A stretch of 58,030 nt of DNA from a virus. Positions 29,701 to 39,500 of the stretch are shown in pieces. Where the stretch lies: positions 1-58,030 of IMG/VR virus record IMGVR_UViG_3300031857_000212; one strand, written 5' to 3'. How positions within the stretch are numbered: position 1 is the first letter of the stretch; each line of letters begins with the position of its first letter. A model generated the notes under the pieces. That model saw only the letters and a list, made by a program, of their open reading frames with translations. It searched no databases and was not told where the DNA came from. A program made the translations under genes and the position numbers.

Positions 29701-30585
29701 GATGGCGCAATCGTTGCACTTAATAGCGGAATTGCGCAATCACCATTGGGTGCCACAGCAGCAAAACCTGCTCTACCTGCACGTGCAGCTGGACAGGCAG
29801 ATATTGAACTACCTATTGAGATTCGTGGAACTTCTGGTGTTTCTACTTTACCAAAACCAGGTCTGGCAACTCGTGGTTCAGAAACTGGTTTTGACTCTCC
29901 AGATACTGGAAATCCTACTGCATATGCAAATAGAAAAATTCAAAATAATGAAGTTAGCAAGTCCGATATTGAGGGACGTAAGTATCCATCACAGACAGAA
30001 AAACCAACAGCAAATTCAGCTGGTTCACCAGGATCTGTTGCTGGATTAGATGCAATTAGAAATATGCCAGCAGATCAATTTAGTGCTGGTATGAAGTTAT
30101 CCAAGCACTTCACTCTTGGTGATTTAACCAAAGGTGGTGTTCGTATTCCACGTGTTACATATAATGTTAATGGTGGAAATATTACACCGCAAGAAATTGT
30201 ATGTAATATGAGAGTATTGGCAGAAAAAGTTCTTGATCCAATCCGTGATAAATTTGGTAAATTTACCATTACTTCAGCTTTCCGTCGTCCACCATTTGGT
30301 GGTGCTCCAGGAGATTTGGGTACGCAGAAAGAAGGTGGTGACCACCCAATTGGATGCGCAGCTGATATCGTGTTTCCAGGTGGTAAGGCTGAGACGTTTA
30401 AGATCTGTAATGAAATTGTTAAACTTTTACCTTCATGGAACCAAGTTATTATGGAATACAATGGTTCTCAATATTGGATTCACGTGTCATGTAGACCAGC
30501 TGGAAATAAAGGACACATGTTTACAATGAATCATCATGCTACCTATGCGGGAACATTCCCAACAGGTGGATTTGTTTTAGTATAA
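26761..30585 (+). CDS. gp5: Baseplate spike gp5 with lysozyme-like and M15 peptidase domains
   Basis: This 1274-residue protein is modular. Residues 1-95 are the gp5 OB fold (RCQVRIVGLHTEN, GSWILITFMDPDQQQPIMLGTLGG). Residues about 150-330 form a lysozyme/transglycosylase-like domain with a candidate catalytic Glu in KGESGAAGYDAFNRG (E161) and FAVGKYQCIP. A glycine/leucine-rich linker (375-640) follows, then the gp5C triple beta-helix (about 690-1000). Residues about 1105-1265 are an M15 D-Ala-D-Ala carboxypeptidase-like domain with HPIGCAAD (H1195, D1202) and WIHVS (H1241). It pierces the outer membrane and opens peptidoglycan. T4 gp5 is 575 residues. Confidence 0.9.
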   Translation: MLPYYTGCVENRNDPLKLGRCQVRIVGLHTENKTVLPTADLPWAYPVMPITSAGTSGVGTAPIGPVEGSWILITFMDPDQQQPIMLGTLGGAFQTDDAIQNGEIKNNTVAADGEVDLSTDKTKTPDEITAGTKPDDNTPANVGQSEASITGPLAALIAKGESGAAGYDAFNRGSGAKPGTGSVGGQKLALTKMPIKDIMAFQALNPNSPDKLFAVGKYQCIPVTLREACKSLNIDVATTFNEKIQDLICQEYLLGRKRPKLLAYYRNPNKSNETLLKEAGRSLAAEFASIEDPEHPGFPYGGENGRYAKSGNKVHTKWSTVKDHLQQEWDFRNTSPKAAVTASLGGGDKIDMGTDYYGVVKITPKDDSAESTPREAGSITGDVIGAVTGGGLGDLNIGGFSLSSIPGLDAIGGLDALEGLGLDGILGELPTDLVSGITDQISEYTDLVSSFDLGASLSDLSGGLTDQLTQQFGDLSATVTSFANENLGGLKTNILDASGNILPTNVANSLNAQIANLASNNLNVNNLTGQLTNQLTNATGININNLTGQLTNGIPNPFTAITNQVNGAINQATSIETIFATKLNSLSSFGGSITDIASNLGITNVSGTVTELVSQLGLANPNKNAIVDELFKIANSPVGQAKSLLVKLETTGEPTVTNAAAVGMPNDDGSISTGLSIDPNIGFQDPNGVYPKYKNEPDTNRLAAGNNLGRTYVVKKEAAMKTGVKIANGGTWDQSPVPYNATYPYNKVTETESGHVMEFDDTPGSERVHLYHRTGSFIEWDANGTQVNRIVGDGYEIIERNGHVYVVGALNVTVDGALNVRTDNIFNLEVSGAANINIYNDANINVSGNSNLAVGGEFNLKASRINMESTGQFNIKSDSGLNIQSGKDMNVKSDAGLFVEADSDINYTSTKGSIFLTSELDTHIDASNNVNISSKLATHIKSTAFMNVEAKGLLNLKSLAAVALGATGAVSIKGGAMVALDGAIVALNSGIAQSPLGATAAKPALPARAAGQADIELPIEIRGTSGVSTLPKPGLATRGSETGFDSPDTGNPTAYANRKIQNNEVSKSDIEGRKYPSQTEKPTANSAGSPGSVAGLDAIRNMPADQFSAGMKLSKHFTLGDLTKGGVRIPRVTYNVNGGNITPQEIVCNMRVLAEKVLDPIRDKFGKFTITSAFRRPPFGGAPGDLGTQKEGGDHPIGCAADIVFPGGKAETFKICNEIVKLLPSWNQVIMEYNGSQYWIHVSCRPAGNKGHMFTMNHHATYAGTFPTGGFVLV

Positions 30586-30597
30586 AGGAAAATAATT

Positions 30598-31272
30598 ATG
30601 CCAATACGTGGACCAAGTGGTGCAGCAGATCCTGCCAATCCAGAAGGAGGAACACTTCCTTATGAATTAACAGAATTTATTGGAACTGAAACTAATCCAG
30701 CAGTACCAATTGTTTTAGCTGGAGTAGATTCTGCTGGTACTGCCGAGGCTATAACATACTATGCATATTATATTATCAATGTTCAGATGTTGGGTATCAC
30801 AGCACCACCAGATTTTAGTGCTGTCATAACTCAACCAAAAACAGTTACAATAAGAAGCGAATTTCCAGATATGTTTGATAGACTTATCAAATACCTAAAA
30901 TATAGCGAAGACAATACAGATATAACAAATAATTATAACGTAAAAACATACGGAACAGTTTCTCGTTTTGCTAATTTACCAGAACAATACACTGCAGTAT
31001 ATGAATACATATCACCACCAGCTGGAACCAAATCTATAACTATTAGAGTTAATCACTATGAATATTCATCAGTTGGTGGTGGGGGTGCTGCTGCTCCATG
31101 GGGTTCTAGCAATCCAATAGGAAATCCAGCGTATAATTCATACATAACTTTCAGTGACTGGACTTTCACTCTAAATGAGAATTTTGCTTTAGTCAATCAA
31201 TATTTTCTTTCTTCAGTTGCCAATGGAACTGCAGGAATAAAAGCTAAAACTGTTTATCCAGAGTTAAACTAA
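30598..31272 (+). CDS. Hypothetical tail/baseplate protein
   Basis: This 224-residue protein lies between gp5 and the PAAR tip in the late operon and has an AAGGAAAA ribosome-binding site. It has many beta-type stretches (TVTIRSEFPDMFDRLIKYLKYS, KSITIRVNHYEYSSVGGGG) and a C-terminal WTFTLNENFALVNQYFLSS. No family was recognised. The position suggests a virion protein, perhaps attached to the spike or its tip. It has no cysteine and no signal peptide. Confidence 0.7.
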   Translation: MPIRGPSGAADPANPEGGTLPYELTEFIGTETNPAVPIVLAGVDSAGTAEAITYYAYYIINVQMLGITAPPDFSAVITQPKTVTIRSEFPDMFDRLIKYLKYSEDNTDITNNYNVKTYGTVSRFANLPEQYTAVYEYISPPAGTKSITIRVNHYEYSSVGGGGAAAPWGSSNPIGNPAYNSYITFSDWTFTLNENFALVNQYFLSSVANGTAGIKAKTVYPELN

Positions 31273-31281
31273 GGAAATTAT

Positions 31282-31563
31282 ATGTCAGTAGCAGCAACAA
31301 TTGGATCCATGTCAGCAGGACATTGTTTCTTCCCAAGACCAACCTACCAAGGATCTTCAAATGTTCTAATAGGTGGTTTGCCTGCCCATACTATTGGGAT
31401 GGCTTGGCCAATTCACATCTGCGGTAAAAAATTTCACCCATCATTTACTGCTATGGGTTCTCCAAATGTTTTAGTCAATGGTAAACCACTAGCTAGGGTT
31501 GGAGATAGATTAAGCTGTGGTGATATGATTGCTTCTGGCTCCCCCAACGTCTTAGTAAACTAA
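31282..31563 (+). CDS. PAAR-domain spike tip protein
   Basis: This 93-residue protein has the PAAR pattern: GHCFFPRPTYQGSSNVLIGGLPAHTIGM, CGKKFHPS, MGSPNVLVNGKPLARVGDRLSCGDMIASGSPNVLVN. The His and Cys residues that hold a metal at the tip are present (H13, C14 region, H-x-C in HICG, C in SCGD). PAAR proteins cap the gp5/VgrG spike with a sharp cone. Its location two genes after gp5 fits. Confidence 0.93.
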   Translation: MSVAATIGSMSAGHCFFPRPTYQGSSNVLIGGLPAHTIGMAWPIHICGKKFHPSFTAMGSPNVLVNGKPLARVGDRLSCGDMIASGSPNVLVN

Positions 31564-31574
31564 TAAATAATAAG

Positions 31575-31967
31575 ATGACAAGAAATACAAGACTATTCTC
31601 AGATTTAGATTTAAATTTCACTGCTAATCCAGTGACTAAAGATATCTCACGTCGATATGACGATAGTGCAATAAAAACATCACTTAAAAACCTTATATTA
31701 ACTTCTAATTATGAGCGTCCATTTCATAGTGAAATTGGGTCGCCATTAAAGCGACTTTTATTCGAGCCACAATCACCAGTTGTTGCCTCTTCTATGCGAA
31801 AGTCGATTATTGATATGATTAATAGTTTCGAACCAAGAGTTGAAGTTATTGATGTGATTGTAAATTATAAACCGAATGATAATGGTGTTGATGTGACAAT
31901 AAATTTTAAGGTTATCAATACAGAAAGACCAATCACTCTTAATATAGTATTGGAAAGAACACGATAA
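31575..31967 (+). CDS. gp25: Baseplate wedge subunit gp25
   Basis: This 130-residue protein belongs to the gpW/gp25 lysozyme-like wedge family. It carries DISRRYDDSAIKTSLKNLILTSNYERPFHSEIGSPLKRLLFEP and the conserved EPRVEVIDV (EPR motif), ending in FKVINTERPITLNIVLERTR. gp25 nucleates sheath assembly through gp6-gp7-gp53. T4 gp25 is 132 residues. It overlaps gp6 by one base (TAATG). Confidence 0.95.
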   Translation: MTRNTRLFSDLDLNFTANPVTKDISRRYDDSAIKTSLKNLILTSNYERPFHSEIGSPLKRLLFEPQSPVVASSMRKSIIDMINSFEPRVEVIDVIVNYKPNDNGVDVTINFKVINTERPITLNIVLERTR

Positions 31968-33802
31968 TGGCTCAAAAGAATAATAAAATAAATGTAACAG
32001 AATTAGATTTTGATAATATCAAAAATAATTTAAAAGAGTTCCTTAAAGGACAATCTGAATTTTCAGATTATGACTTTGAAGGTTCTGGTCTTTCTGTATT
32101 GTTAGATATTTTAGCATACAATACACATTACAATGCTCTTTATAATAACTTAGCTGTAAATGAGTTATTTTTGGATTCTGCAGTTAAAAGAAATAGTGTT
32201 GTTTCTTTAGCAAAGATGCTTGGATATACTCCAAAATCAGCAAAGTGTGCTACTGCTACTGTTAATATTAATATTACTTCTAGTAGTGTTGGACCAAATA
32301 CTGTATCAATTCCAGCATATACTATATTCTCAAGCGTTGCTAATGGATCAACATTAACATTTTACAATAGAGAAATTTTGAATGTTACTGGTTCAGCATC
32401 ATCATATAACATACAAAATGTTATTTTATATGAGGGCACGTATTTAACAAACAAGTATACTGTTGCTGATGGAACTCGTTTTATTATTCCAAACGTCAAT
32501 GTAGATTTAGATACATTAAAAGTTCGTGTGCAACAAAACTCTACAAGTTCAGAATTTAATACATTTACATTGGCATCATCTCTAATGGATGTCAATCAAA
32601 CAACCAGAGCATATTGGATTAAAGAGATAGACAATGGGTTATATGAATTGGTTTTTGGAGATGATATCTTAAGTGCAGGTTTAAGTAATGGTAATATAGT
32701 AAACATAGAGTATATGGTTTCTAATTTAGATATTGCAAATGGAGCTAGATCATTTACATATAGTGGAACTCCTCCATATTCTGGAGCGACAACATCAGTA
32801 TCTGTAGTATCACCAGCTTCTGGTGGTGGCGCATCAGAAGGTGTAGAGAGTATTAAATTTAATGCTCCAAAATATTATTCTGCGCAAAATCGTGCCGTAA
32901 CTGTGGATGACTATAAAACTTTAATCTATAACAATTTTGCTGATGCTAAATCTGTTGCAGTATGGGGAGGTGAGGATAATAATCCTCCCATCTATGGTAA
33001 AACATTTATTTGCGTTAAACCTAAAAGTTCAACAAAATTAACAGTTCAACAAAAGTCAATAATCATAACTGAGATACTTGGACCAAAGAATGTAGTTTCA
33101 GTTAGTCCAGAGATTCTAGACCCAGAGTATTTAAATATCTCTTTAGATATATCAGTATACTATAATCCAAGAGAAACAATAAAAAGTGCCAGCGACATTC
33201 AGAATTTAGTTATAAACACTATTTACTCATATGATGATGTAGACTTGCAAAAATTTGATAGCGTCTTTCGCCATTCTAAATTAAGTCGTCTAATTGATAT
33301 GTGTGATAATAGTATTGTCAATAGTAATATGAAAGTTCTAATTCGTCGTAAAATTTCACCACGTTATAATGTTAGTGCTCAGTATATAATTGATATTATT
33401 AATCCAATTTATACGACTGGACTTGCTCAAAATAACATATATTCTAATGGTTTCTATATTTACGGAAGTGACTTGGTTAATTACTTGGATGATGATGGTT
33501 CTGGTAATATTAGATTATATTACCTAGGAACATCTGCTGAGAAAATTATACTAGATCCTTCTATCGGAACTGTTGATTATGCTGGTGGAATACTTAATAT
33601 TAAAAATCTTCATATAACTGGAATTGTTGATGCTGATTTTGAGATATCAATTCGCCCATCATCATATGATGTGGTATCTGCATATTCTCAAATTGCTGAA
33701 ATTGCTCGTGATCATTTGACAGTCACTGCTATTGCCGATGAAACTATTAATGGAGATACTCGTGCAGGTAAGAATTATACATTCACTACAAGTCGTTCAT
33801 AA
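31967..33802 (+). CDS. gp6: Baseplate wedge subunit gp6
   Basis: This 611-residue protein has the gp6/gpJ-type N-terminal signature FDNIKNNLKEFLKGQSEFSDYDFEGSGLSVLLDILAYNTHYNALYNNLAVNELFLDSAVKRNSVV in consecutive pieces, and a middle segment with KYYSAQNRAVTVDDYKTLIYNNFADAKSVAVWGGED. gp6 dimers make the inner ring of the baseplate. T4 gp6 is 660 residues, so the size fits. TAATG junctions connect it to gp25 and the next gene. Confidence 0.93.
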   Translation: MAQKNNKINVTELDFDNIKNNLKEFLKGQSEFSDYDFEGSGLSVLLDILAYNTHYNALYNNLAVNELFLDSAVKRNSVVSLAKMLGYTPKSAKCATATVNINITSSSVGPNTVSIPAYTIFSSVANGSTLTFYNREILNVTGSASSYNIQNVILYEGTYLTNKYTVADGTRFIIPNVNVDLDTLKVRVQQNSTSSEFNTFTLASSLMDVNQTTRAYWIKEIDNGLYELVFGDDILSAGLSNGNIVNIEYMVSNLDIANGARSFTYSGTPPYSGATTSVSVVSPASGGGASEGVESIKFNAPKYYSAQNRAVTVDDYKTLIYNNFADAKSVAVWGGEDNNPPIYGKTFICVKPKSSTKLTVQQKSIIITEILGPKNVVSVSPEILDPEYLNISLDISVYYNPRETIKSASDIQNLVINTIYSYDDVDLQKFDSVFRHSKLSRLIDMCDNSIVNSNMKVLIRRKISPRYNVSAQYIIDIINPIYTTGLAQNNIYSNGFYIYGSDLVNYLDDDGSGNIRLYYLGTSAEKIILDPSIGTVDYAGGILNIKNLHITGIVDADFEISIRPSSYDVVSAYSQIAEIARDHLTVTAIADETINGDTRAGKNYTFTTSRS

Positions 33803-36036
33803 TGGCAATCACAAAACCTAAGATTTCTAGTTTAGTAGCTAATCAACTCCCTGAGTTCATCAGGGAGGATTATTCTACATTCGTTGCTTTTCTTGAAGCG
33901 TATTACGAATATTTGGAAACTACGAAAAAAGATGTATATCAAATACGTGATGTAGACAATACTTTAGATGACTTTATTAAGTATTTTAAAAACGAATTAG
34001 CCAGTCAATTCATTGACCCTAATTATGGCGATCAGAGATTTATTCTAAGTAGAATAAAAGATCATTATCTCGCTAAAGGTTCTGAAGCATCTTATAAGTT
34101 TTTATTTAAAATTTTATTTAATAAAAATGTAACGGTAGATTATCCAGGGAAACAAGTTCTTCGTGCATCTGATGGTAAATGGATGCAAGATGTTTCTATA
34201 TTTGCTAAAGTTAATGCTGGCACACCAGATGATGTTGTTGGCAGAATCGTAGACGTTGTAACTCCTACTAAAATTATTCGTGTTTTGGTTGATAGACACC
34301 AAGATGTTGAGTTAGAAATAAATCGTTATGTTGAGATTTTACCAGATGTATATGAATTTTATGTTGATCGTCGTTTCTTTGGGGATGTTAGCGTAAATGA
34401 TAAAATTCGTTACGAAGGTCTTTTTGACGCTAATATATTAGCAACAACATCGAAAGTTAGTGTTCTGCAAGCTGGTAAAAACTTTAAAGCTGGCCAGCTA
34501 TTTAATATTAAGAATGGTAAAGGTAATGGCTCTATTCTTAAAGTTAAAAGTGTAGATTCTTTTGGTGGTATTCTTTCTGCAGAATTTGTTAAATTTGGCG
34601 TTGGTTATGAAACAGATTTTACGTCAACCTTATTAGCTAATCAAAACCAAACTGTAACTACAGCTGGTGGTGTTTCATTAAATATAAGCACTACCTCTAG
34701 TGCAGTAACTGGATTCACCATTTCTAATGGAGGATCAGGCTATACTTCTGCCCCTACAATTACATTATCTGGTGGTGGATTTACATCTGCAGCAACTATC
34801 GGTTCTGTGCAAATATCTGGTGGTGCCATTACAAAAATTAACTTATCTAGTAGTGGTTCTGGGTATACATCTGCACCATCTATTTCTATAAGTGGTGGTG
34901 GTGGAACTGGTGCGTCGATAACATCTATTATTGGTAAAAATTATAATTATGTTATTAATGAAGTTCTTTCTACCTTTGACGAGCAGGGTTACATAAATTA
35001 TTCTGATTATTCTAGAGATGAAGGTATTATTTGGAGACCAACAACTTCTTATTCTGCTGGTAATTTAGTTTATATCAACGATAGAATGTATACGGTGACA
35101 ACTGGAGGAACTACTTCCAGCACTCCACCAACACATACATCTGGTTCTTTATCAAATGGATCTGTTATTTTACAATATACCAGACTTTATGGTCCAGCAT
35201 TCGACGGATCTTATAGTGGTGAAATCAGTAGACAGTTTTTTGCGCAAACGACTGAAACAACTACAGATCCAGAAACAATTTGTATCGTTAAAGTAGAACT
35301 TGGTCCATTAACAAAATATCCTGGATATTATCAAAATAATGATGGATTCTTAGATGATGCTATGTTCATTCAAGATAGCAAATACTATCAGGCATTCTCA
35401 TATGTATTGAAAATTGACGAGAAATTAGATTCATATAAATCTGCAGTTAAGACTTTAGTACATCCAACTGGAATGGGTCTTTTTGGTGAGTATAGTATCG
35501 TCAATGATTTTGACATAAGTGCTTCTTTAGAATTCTTAATGAAAATTTATTCAGTGTTTGAGCAGGATGAAGTTTCATTAGCTGCGCAGATTAGCACTAA
35601 ACATACAGCAAAGTACTACGACTCAGATTCTTTCTCAACATCTGAGGCTCTTATCAAAGATGTAGTTAAAGGCGCATTCCCTGAAACTATTTTAACATCA
35701 AATACTGGTTCTATAAACTGGACTCATATTGATTCATCGAGTAGTGCTACTCAAAACTTTACAATTCCAATTATTGATGTGAGTAATTGGAGTTTATACA
35801 ATGATTCTGTGTCGTACACCGATTCTACAGTCATAAATAGTACTAAGAATGTTACTGAATCAATTTCTATTTCAGAAGTTAATACTACATTAACCAATAA
35901 GTCCATACAAGAGACGCAGGCAATTGTTGACTTCACGACATATAGTGAATATTTTGGCGTTGGTTTTGAAAGCTCAGAATATTTTGACAGTAACTATGTC
36001 ATACAAACACCTACTATCACAATTACAAAATTTTGA
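33802..36036 (+). CDS. Baseplate wedge protein, gp7-like position, with repeat insert
   Basis: This 744-residue protein opens ISSLVANQLPEFIREDYSTFVAFLEAYYEYLE and FILSRIKDHYLAKGSEASYKFLFKILFNKNV, a start shared by wedge proteins that follow gp6 in cyanophage-like phages. Residues about 310-370 contain two GSGYTSAPTI(S)I repeats, and about 409-463 a module WRPTTSYSAGNLVYINDRMYTV..PPTHTSG that recurs in the gp8-like and DUF4815 proteins. Since it lies where T4 has gene 7, I call it gp7-like, but the sequence gives no direct proof. The C-terminus is threonine/serine rich. Confidence 0.75.
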   Translation: MAITKPKISSLVANQLPEFIREDYSTFVAFLEAYYEYLETTKKDVYQIRDVDNTLDDFIKYFKNELASQFIDPNYGDQRFILSRIKDHYLAKGSEASYKFLFKILFNKNVTVDYPGKQVLRASDGKWMQDVSIFAKVNAGTPDDVVGRIVDVVTPTKIIRVLVDRHQDVELEINRYVEILPDVYEFYVDRRFFGDVSVNDKIRYEGLFDANILATTSKVSVLQAGKNFKAGQLFNIKNGKGNGSILKVKSVDSFGGILSAEFVKFGVGYETDFTSTLLANQNQTVTTAGGVSLNISTTSSAVTGFTISNGGSGYTSAPTITLSGGGFTSAATIGSVQISGGAITKINLSSSGSGYTSAPSISISGGGGTGASITSIIGKNYNYVINEVLSTFDEQGYINYSDYSRDEGIIWRPTTSYSAGNLVYINDRMYTVTTGGTTSSTPPTHTSGSLSNGSVILQYTRLYGPAFDGSYSGEISRQFFAQTTETTTDPETICIVKVELGPLTKYPGYYQNNDGFLDDAMFIQDSKYYQAFSYVLKIDEKLDSYKSAVKTLVHPTGMGLFGEYSIVNDFDISASLEFLMKIYSVFEQDEVSLAAQISTKHTAKYYDSDSFSTSEALIKDVVKGAFPETILTSNTGSINWTHIDSSSSATQNFTIPIIDVSNWSLYNDSVSYTDSTVINSTKNVTESISISEVNTTLTNKSIQETQAIVDFTTYSEYFGVGFESSEYFDSNYVIQTPTITITKF

Positions 36037-36042
36037 TAAATA
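36035..36042 (+). promoter_or_regulatory. Candidate T4-type late promoter (GATAAATA)
   Basis: GATAAATA overlaps the TGA stop of the gp7-like gene and lies 34 nt upstream of the ATG at 36076. It differs from TATAAATA at the first base. Confidence 0.5.
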
Positions 36043-36075
36043 TCACTTTAGATATCGATAACCAAGGAGATACAT

Positions 36076-36519
36076 ATGGATTTAAACGAAAACCTTAAAA
36101 TGCAAGGTGCACTTACTGTAACTGTTCGTGCGGAAGATGGAACTATTAAACAAGAGTTTGAAGTACCAAACTTAGTAGTTACTGTCGGTAAAAATTATAT
36201 TGCATCAAGAATGGCTAGTGCCTCTTCAACTGTCATGAGTCATATGGCGATTGGAACTGGAACTGCTAGTCCTGTTGCTGCTGATACTGCTTTAGCTATT
36301 GAAGCTGGACGTGTTGCCTTATCGTCATTCTCAGCATCTGCTAATGTAGTAACTGGAACTGCAACTTTTCCTGCAGGTACTGGCACTGGTGCTATTACAG
36401 AAGCTGCTATTTTAAATGCAGCGTCTAGTGGTACTCTATTATGCAGAACAACTTTCCCTGTCGTGAATAAATTGGCGAGTGACTCTATCGCTATCACTTG
36501 GGTAATCACTGTAAGTTAA
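36076..36519 (+). CDS. Conserved tail protein of unknown role
   Basis: This 147-residue protein reads MDLNENLKMQGALTVTVRAEDGTIKQEFEVPNLVVTVGKNYIASRMASASSTVMSHMAIGTGT, then repetitive alanine/threonine strands ending in LASDSIAITWVITVS. Such beta-rich proteins are found among tail fibre and baseplate genes of many phages. It has a good AAGGAGATA ribosome-binding site. It lies where T4 has gene 9 relatives, but I see no gp9 resemblance. Confidence 0.7.
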   Translation: MDLNENLKMQGALTVTVRAEDGTIKQEFEVPNLVVTVGKNYIASRMASASSTVMSHMAIGTGTASPVAADTALAIEAGRVALSSFSASANVVTGTATFPAGTGTGAITEAAILNAASSGTLLCRTTFPVVNKLASDSIAITWVITVS

Positions 36520-36529
36520 TTTAAAAAAT

Positions 36530-39500
36530 ATGGCTGATACATCTTCTTTAGTTAAGACAATTCTGCACAATTCAATTGCAGAAGGGTTATACGATGAAAT
36601 CGTAAATAAAAATTCTAGGTATTATTATTTCCTAGGTAAGACTCTTAGCTGGGATGATGAATTCAATCCACCATCACCTATTGATAGCTTTGACTATGAA
36701 CTTAAAACTAGAAATGAAATTATAACTCTTAAAGAAATTAAACCTACAGATGTTGCATTTGTAGTTCCTCGTTATAATTGGGTCAGTTCATCTGTTTATG
36801 ATATGTACGACGACCAATATAGTAAAGAAGTTCAGGGAATTAATCTTATAGATGGCGGTGTGGGATATGCAGTAGCACCGATAGTTTATATCGGTTCTGC
36901 TGGTTCTGTTACATGGACACCAAGTACCGCAGTATCTAAAGGATCTTTCTTACGTGTTGCTTCTGGTTCTACATACCGTTACTATATTTGCTCTACTGCT
37001 GGAGTAACAGCAACGACTGCCCCAACGCATACTACTGGAACATATTCTAATGGTACAGCATCACTAACACATTATAATGTTAGTGATGCTGGCGGTTCAG
37101 GTGCATCTGCAGTAACATATATTTTAGATGGACAAGTTGTAGACATTACTTTAACATCTAGAGGAAATGGGTATGTAACCCCACCTTCAGTTATTATCGC
37201 CTCTATTGGTAATGGTGGCATTTCCGCATATGCTGAAGCTGTAGTTAATATTTCTGCATCAGGACACCAAAAAATAGAAGACTGTAATTATTACGTCTTA
37301 ACTGATGAGTATAATGTATATAAATGTTTAGACAATAATAATGGTGCACTTTCTACGTATAAACCGATTGGAACTACAGTAGATCCAACTCAATATCCAG
37401 ATGGATATGTCTGGAAATTTTTATTCACTGTTCCTGTTGCTCTTAGAAATAAATTCTTAAATGATGAATATATTCCTGTAATTACTGCTCTTAGAAATCA
37501 ATTTTACTCTAATGGAAATTTACAGACTATTAGAGTGGATCAAGCTGGAAGCGGATATACTTTAGGTTCAATCACTGTACAAGGTGATGGATATCTAGAA
37601 GCAAATCCATATTATATCAATGCAAATACTTTAGTTTCTGGTGGAACTTCATATCAGTCAACTTCTTCTATTACTGTTAGTTCACCATACTCTAACATCT
37701 CATCTTGGGTGTCAACTACTTTACTATTAGCAGGACAAAAACTTTCTTATAATAATAACATATATGAAGTAGCTATTTCTGGAACTTCATCAAGTGTTGC
37801 GCCAAGCCATACTAGTGGTATAGTTGCAAATGGAACCTCTGCTTTAAAGTTTGTTGGAACAACAATCACTGGAGATATTACAGTTACTAGTGGTGTTATC
37901 ACAGATTCTATTTTTTATTCTTCATTGAGAGATATTTTAATTTCTTCTTTCGGATATGGATATAATTCTATACCTTCTATAACTATCTCTGCACCGACAT
38001 TCACAGTATCATCAGTTAGTACACCCACAGAGGTTATAACACTAACTTCTATGCATCCTCTGCAAACTGGCCAAATAGTTAATTATTCTTCTGGGGGTAC
38101 TGCAATTGGAGGATTGACTAACGGATTAGCTTATTATGTAATTAGAGATACTAATAAGACTATTAAATTGGCGACTACTTATGCGAATGCTATTGCAGGA
38201 ACTGCAATAAATTTAACTTCTTCTGGGAGTGGAACTCATCGGTTTACATATGAATCTGGTCGGGCGACTGCTACTGCAGTAATGACTGGTGGACACTTGG
38301 TCAGAACTGTAATAACTGCAGAAGGTTCAGGATACACTACAATACCAACTGTAGTTTTTGGAACTGAGTGGGCATCTACTACAGCGTTAACTTTAAATCA
38401 GCAAGTTTTTTATTCTAATAGATTGTATACTGTTACTACTGCAGGTACTACGAGTTCAACTGCACCAGTCCACATTACTGGTTCTGCAACTAATGGAACA
38501 GTAACATTACAATATGTAGGATCTCCAATAACTGGTACAGCGTTAATGAAGTATGGTTCTGGATATTCTTCTATACCTACTGTTAATATTAATTCATTAA
38601 CTGGATCTGGTGGCTCCTTAACTTTATCTGGAGTTAAATCAGAGGCTAAATTAACGCCAATATTTGAAGGTGGTCAATTAACATCTGTTCAAATTGATGA
38701 TGGTGGTGTTGGGTATTCTTATGCTTCGTTAACAGTTAATGGAGATGGGAGTTCAGCCACTATTTCTGCTGATTTATCTCCAGGAGATATTAATACTCTA
38801 CAGGCTAATGTTGAACTATTAACTGTAGATGGAAAAGTTTTTGTAGCGGATATTATTTCTGGTGGGTATGGATATGCTGCTGCTACCGTAACAGTTGATG
38901 GTGATGGTACTGGTGCAACAGCAACTGCAGTTTTAGAAAATGGGCGTGTTAAAAAGATCCACATCACTAATTATGGTAGTGGATATCGTTGGGCGACTAT
39001 AACTATTTCTGGTAATGGTTATGGAGCTAAAGCCAGAGCAATTATTAGTCCATATGGTGGACATGGTAAAAATTCTGTTAATGACTTATATGCTAGAACT
39101 TTGATGTTCTACTCTAATATTTCTTCTGACAAGAATCAAGGATTTATTGTTAATAATGACTACCGCCAATCTGGAATTATAAAGAATCCTAGTCAGTATA
39201 ATTCTACATATGCAGTAACTAATATTATTGCCTCTGCATGTTGGGTTATTTCTGGAAGTATTAGTACAACATTTTTCCCAGTGGATAGCATAATCACAGT
39301 AGCAAACTCTACCAAGCGTTTTAGAATTGTTACTAATACTGGAACTGGAATCTTAGCACAATCACTAGATAATTATGTTCCAATTATTGGAACTACATTT
39401 GTAAATTCTGGTGGAAATACCTTTAGTGCGAGTGCGGTTACTTCTCCGACAATTGATAAATATTCTGGTGATCTTCTTTTTATCGATAACAAACAGGGGT

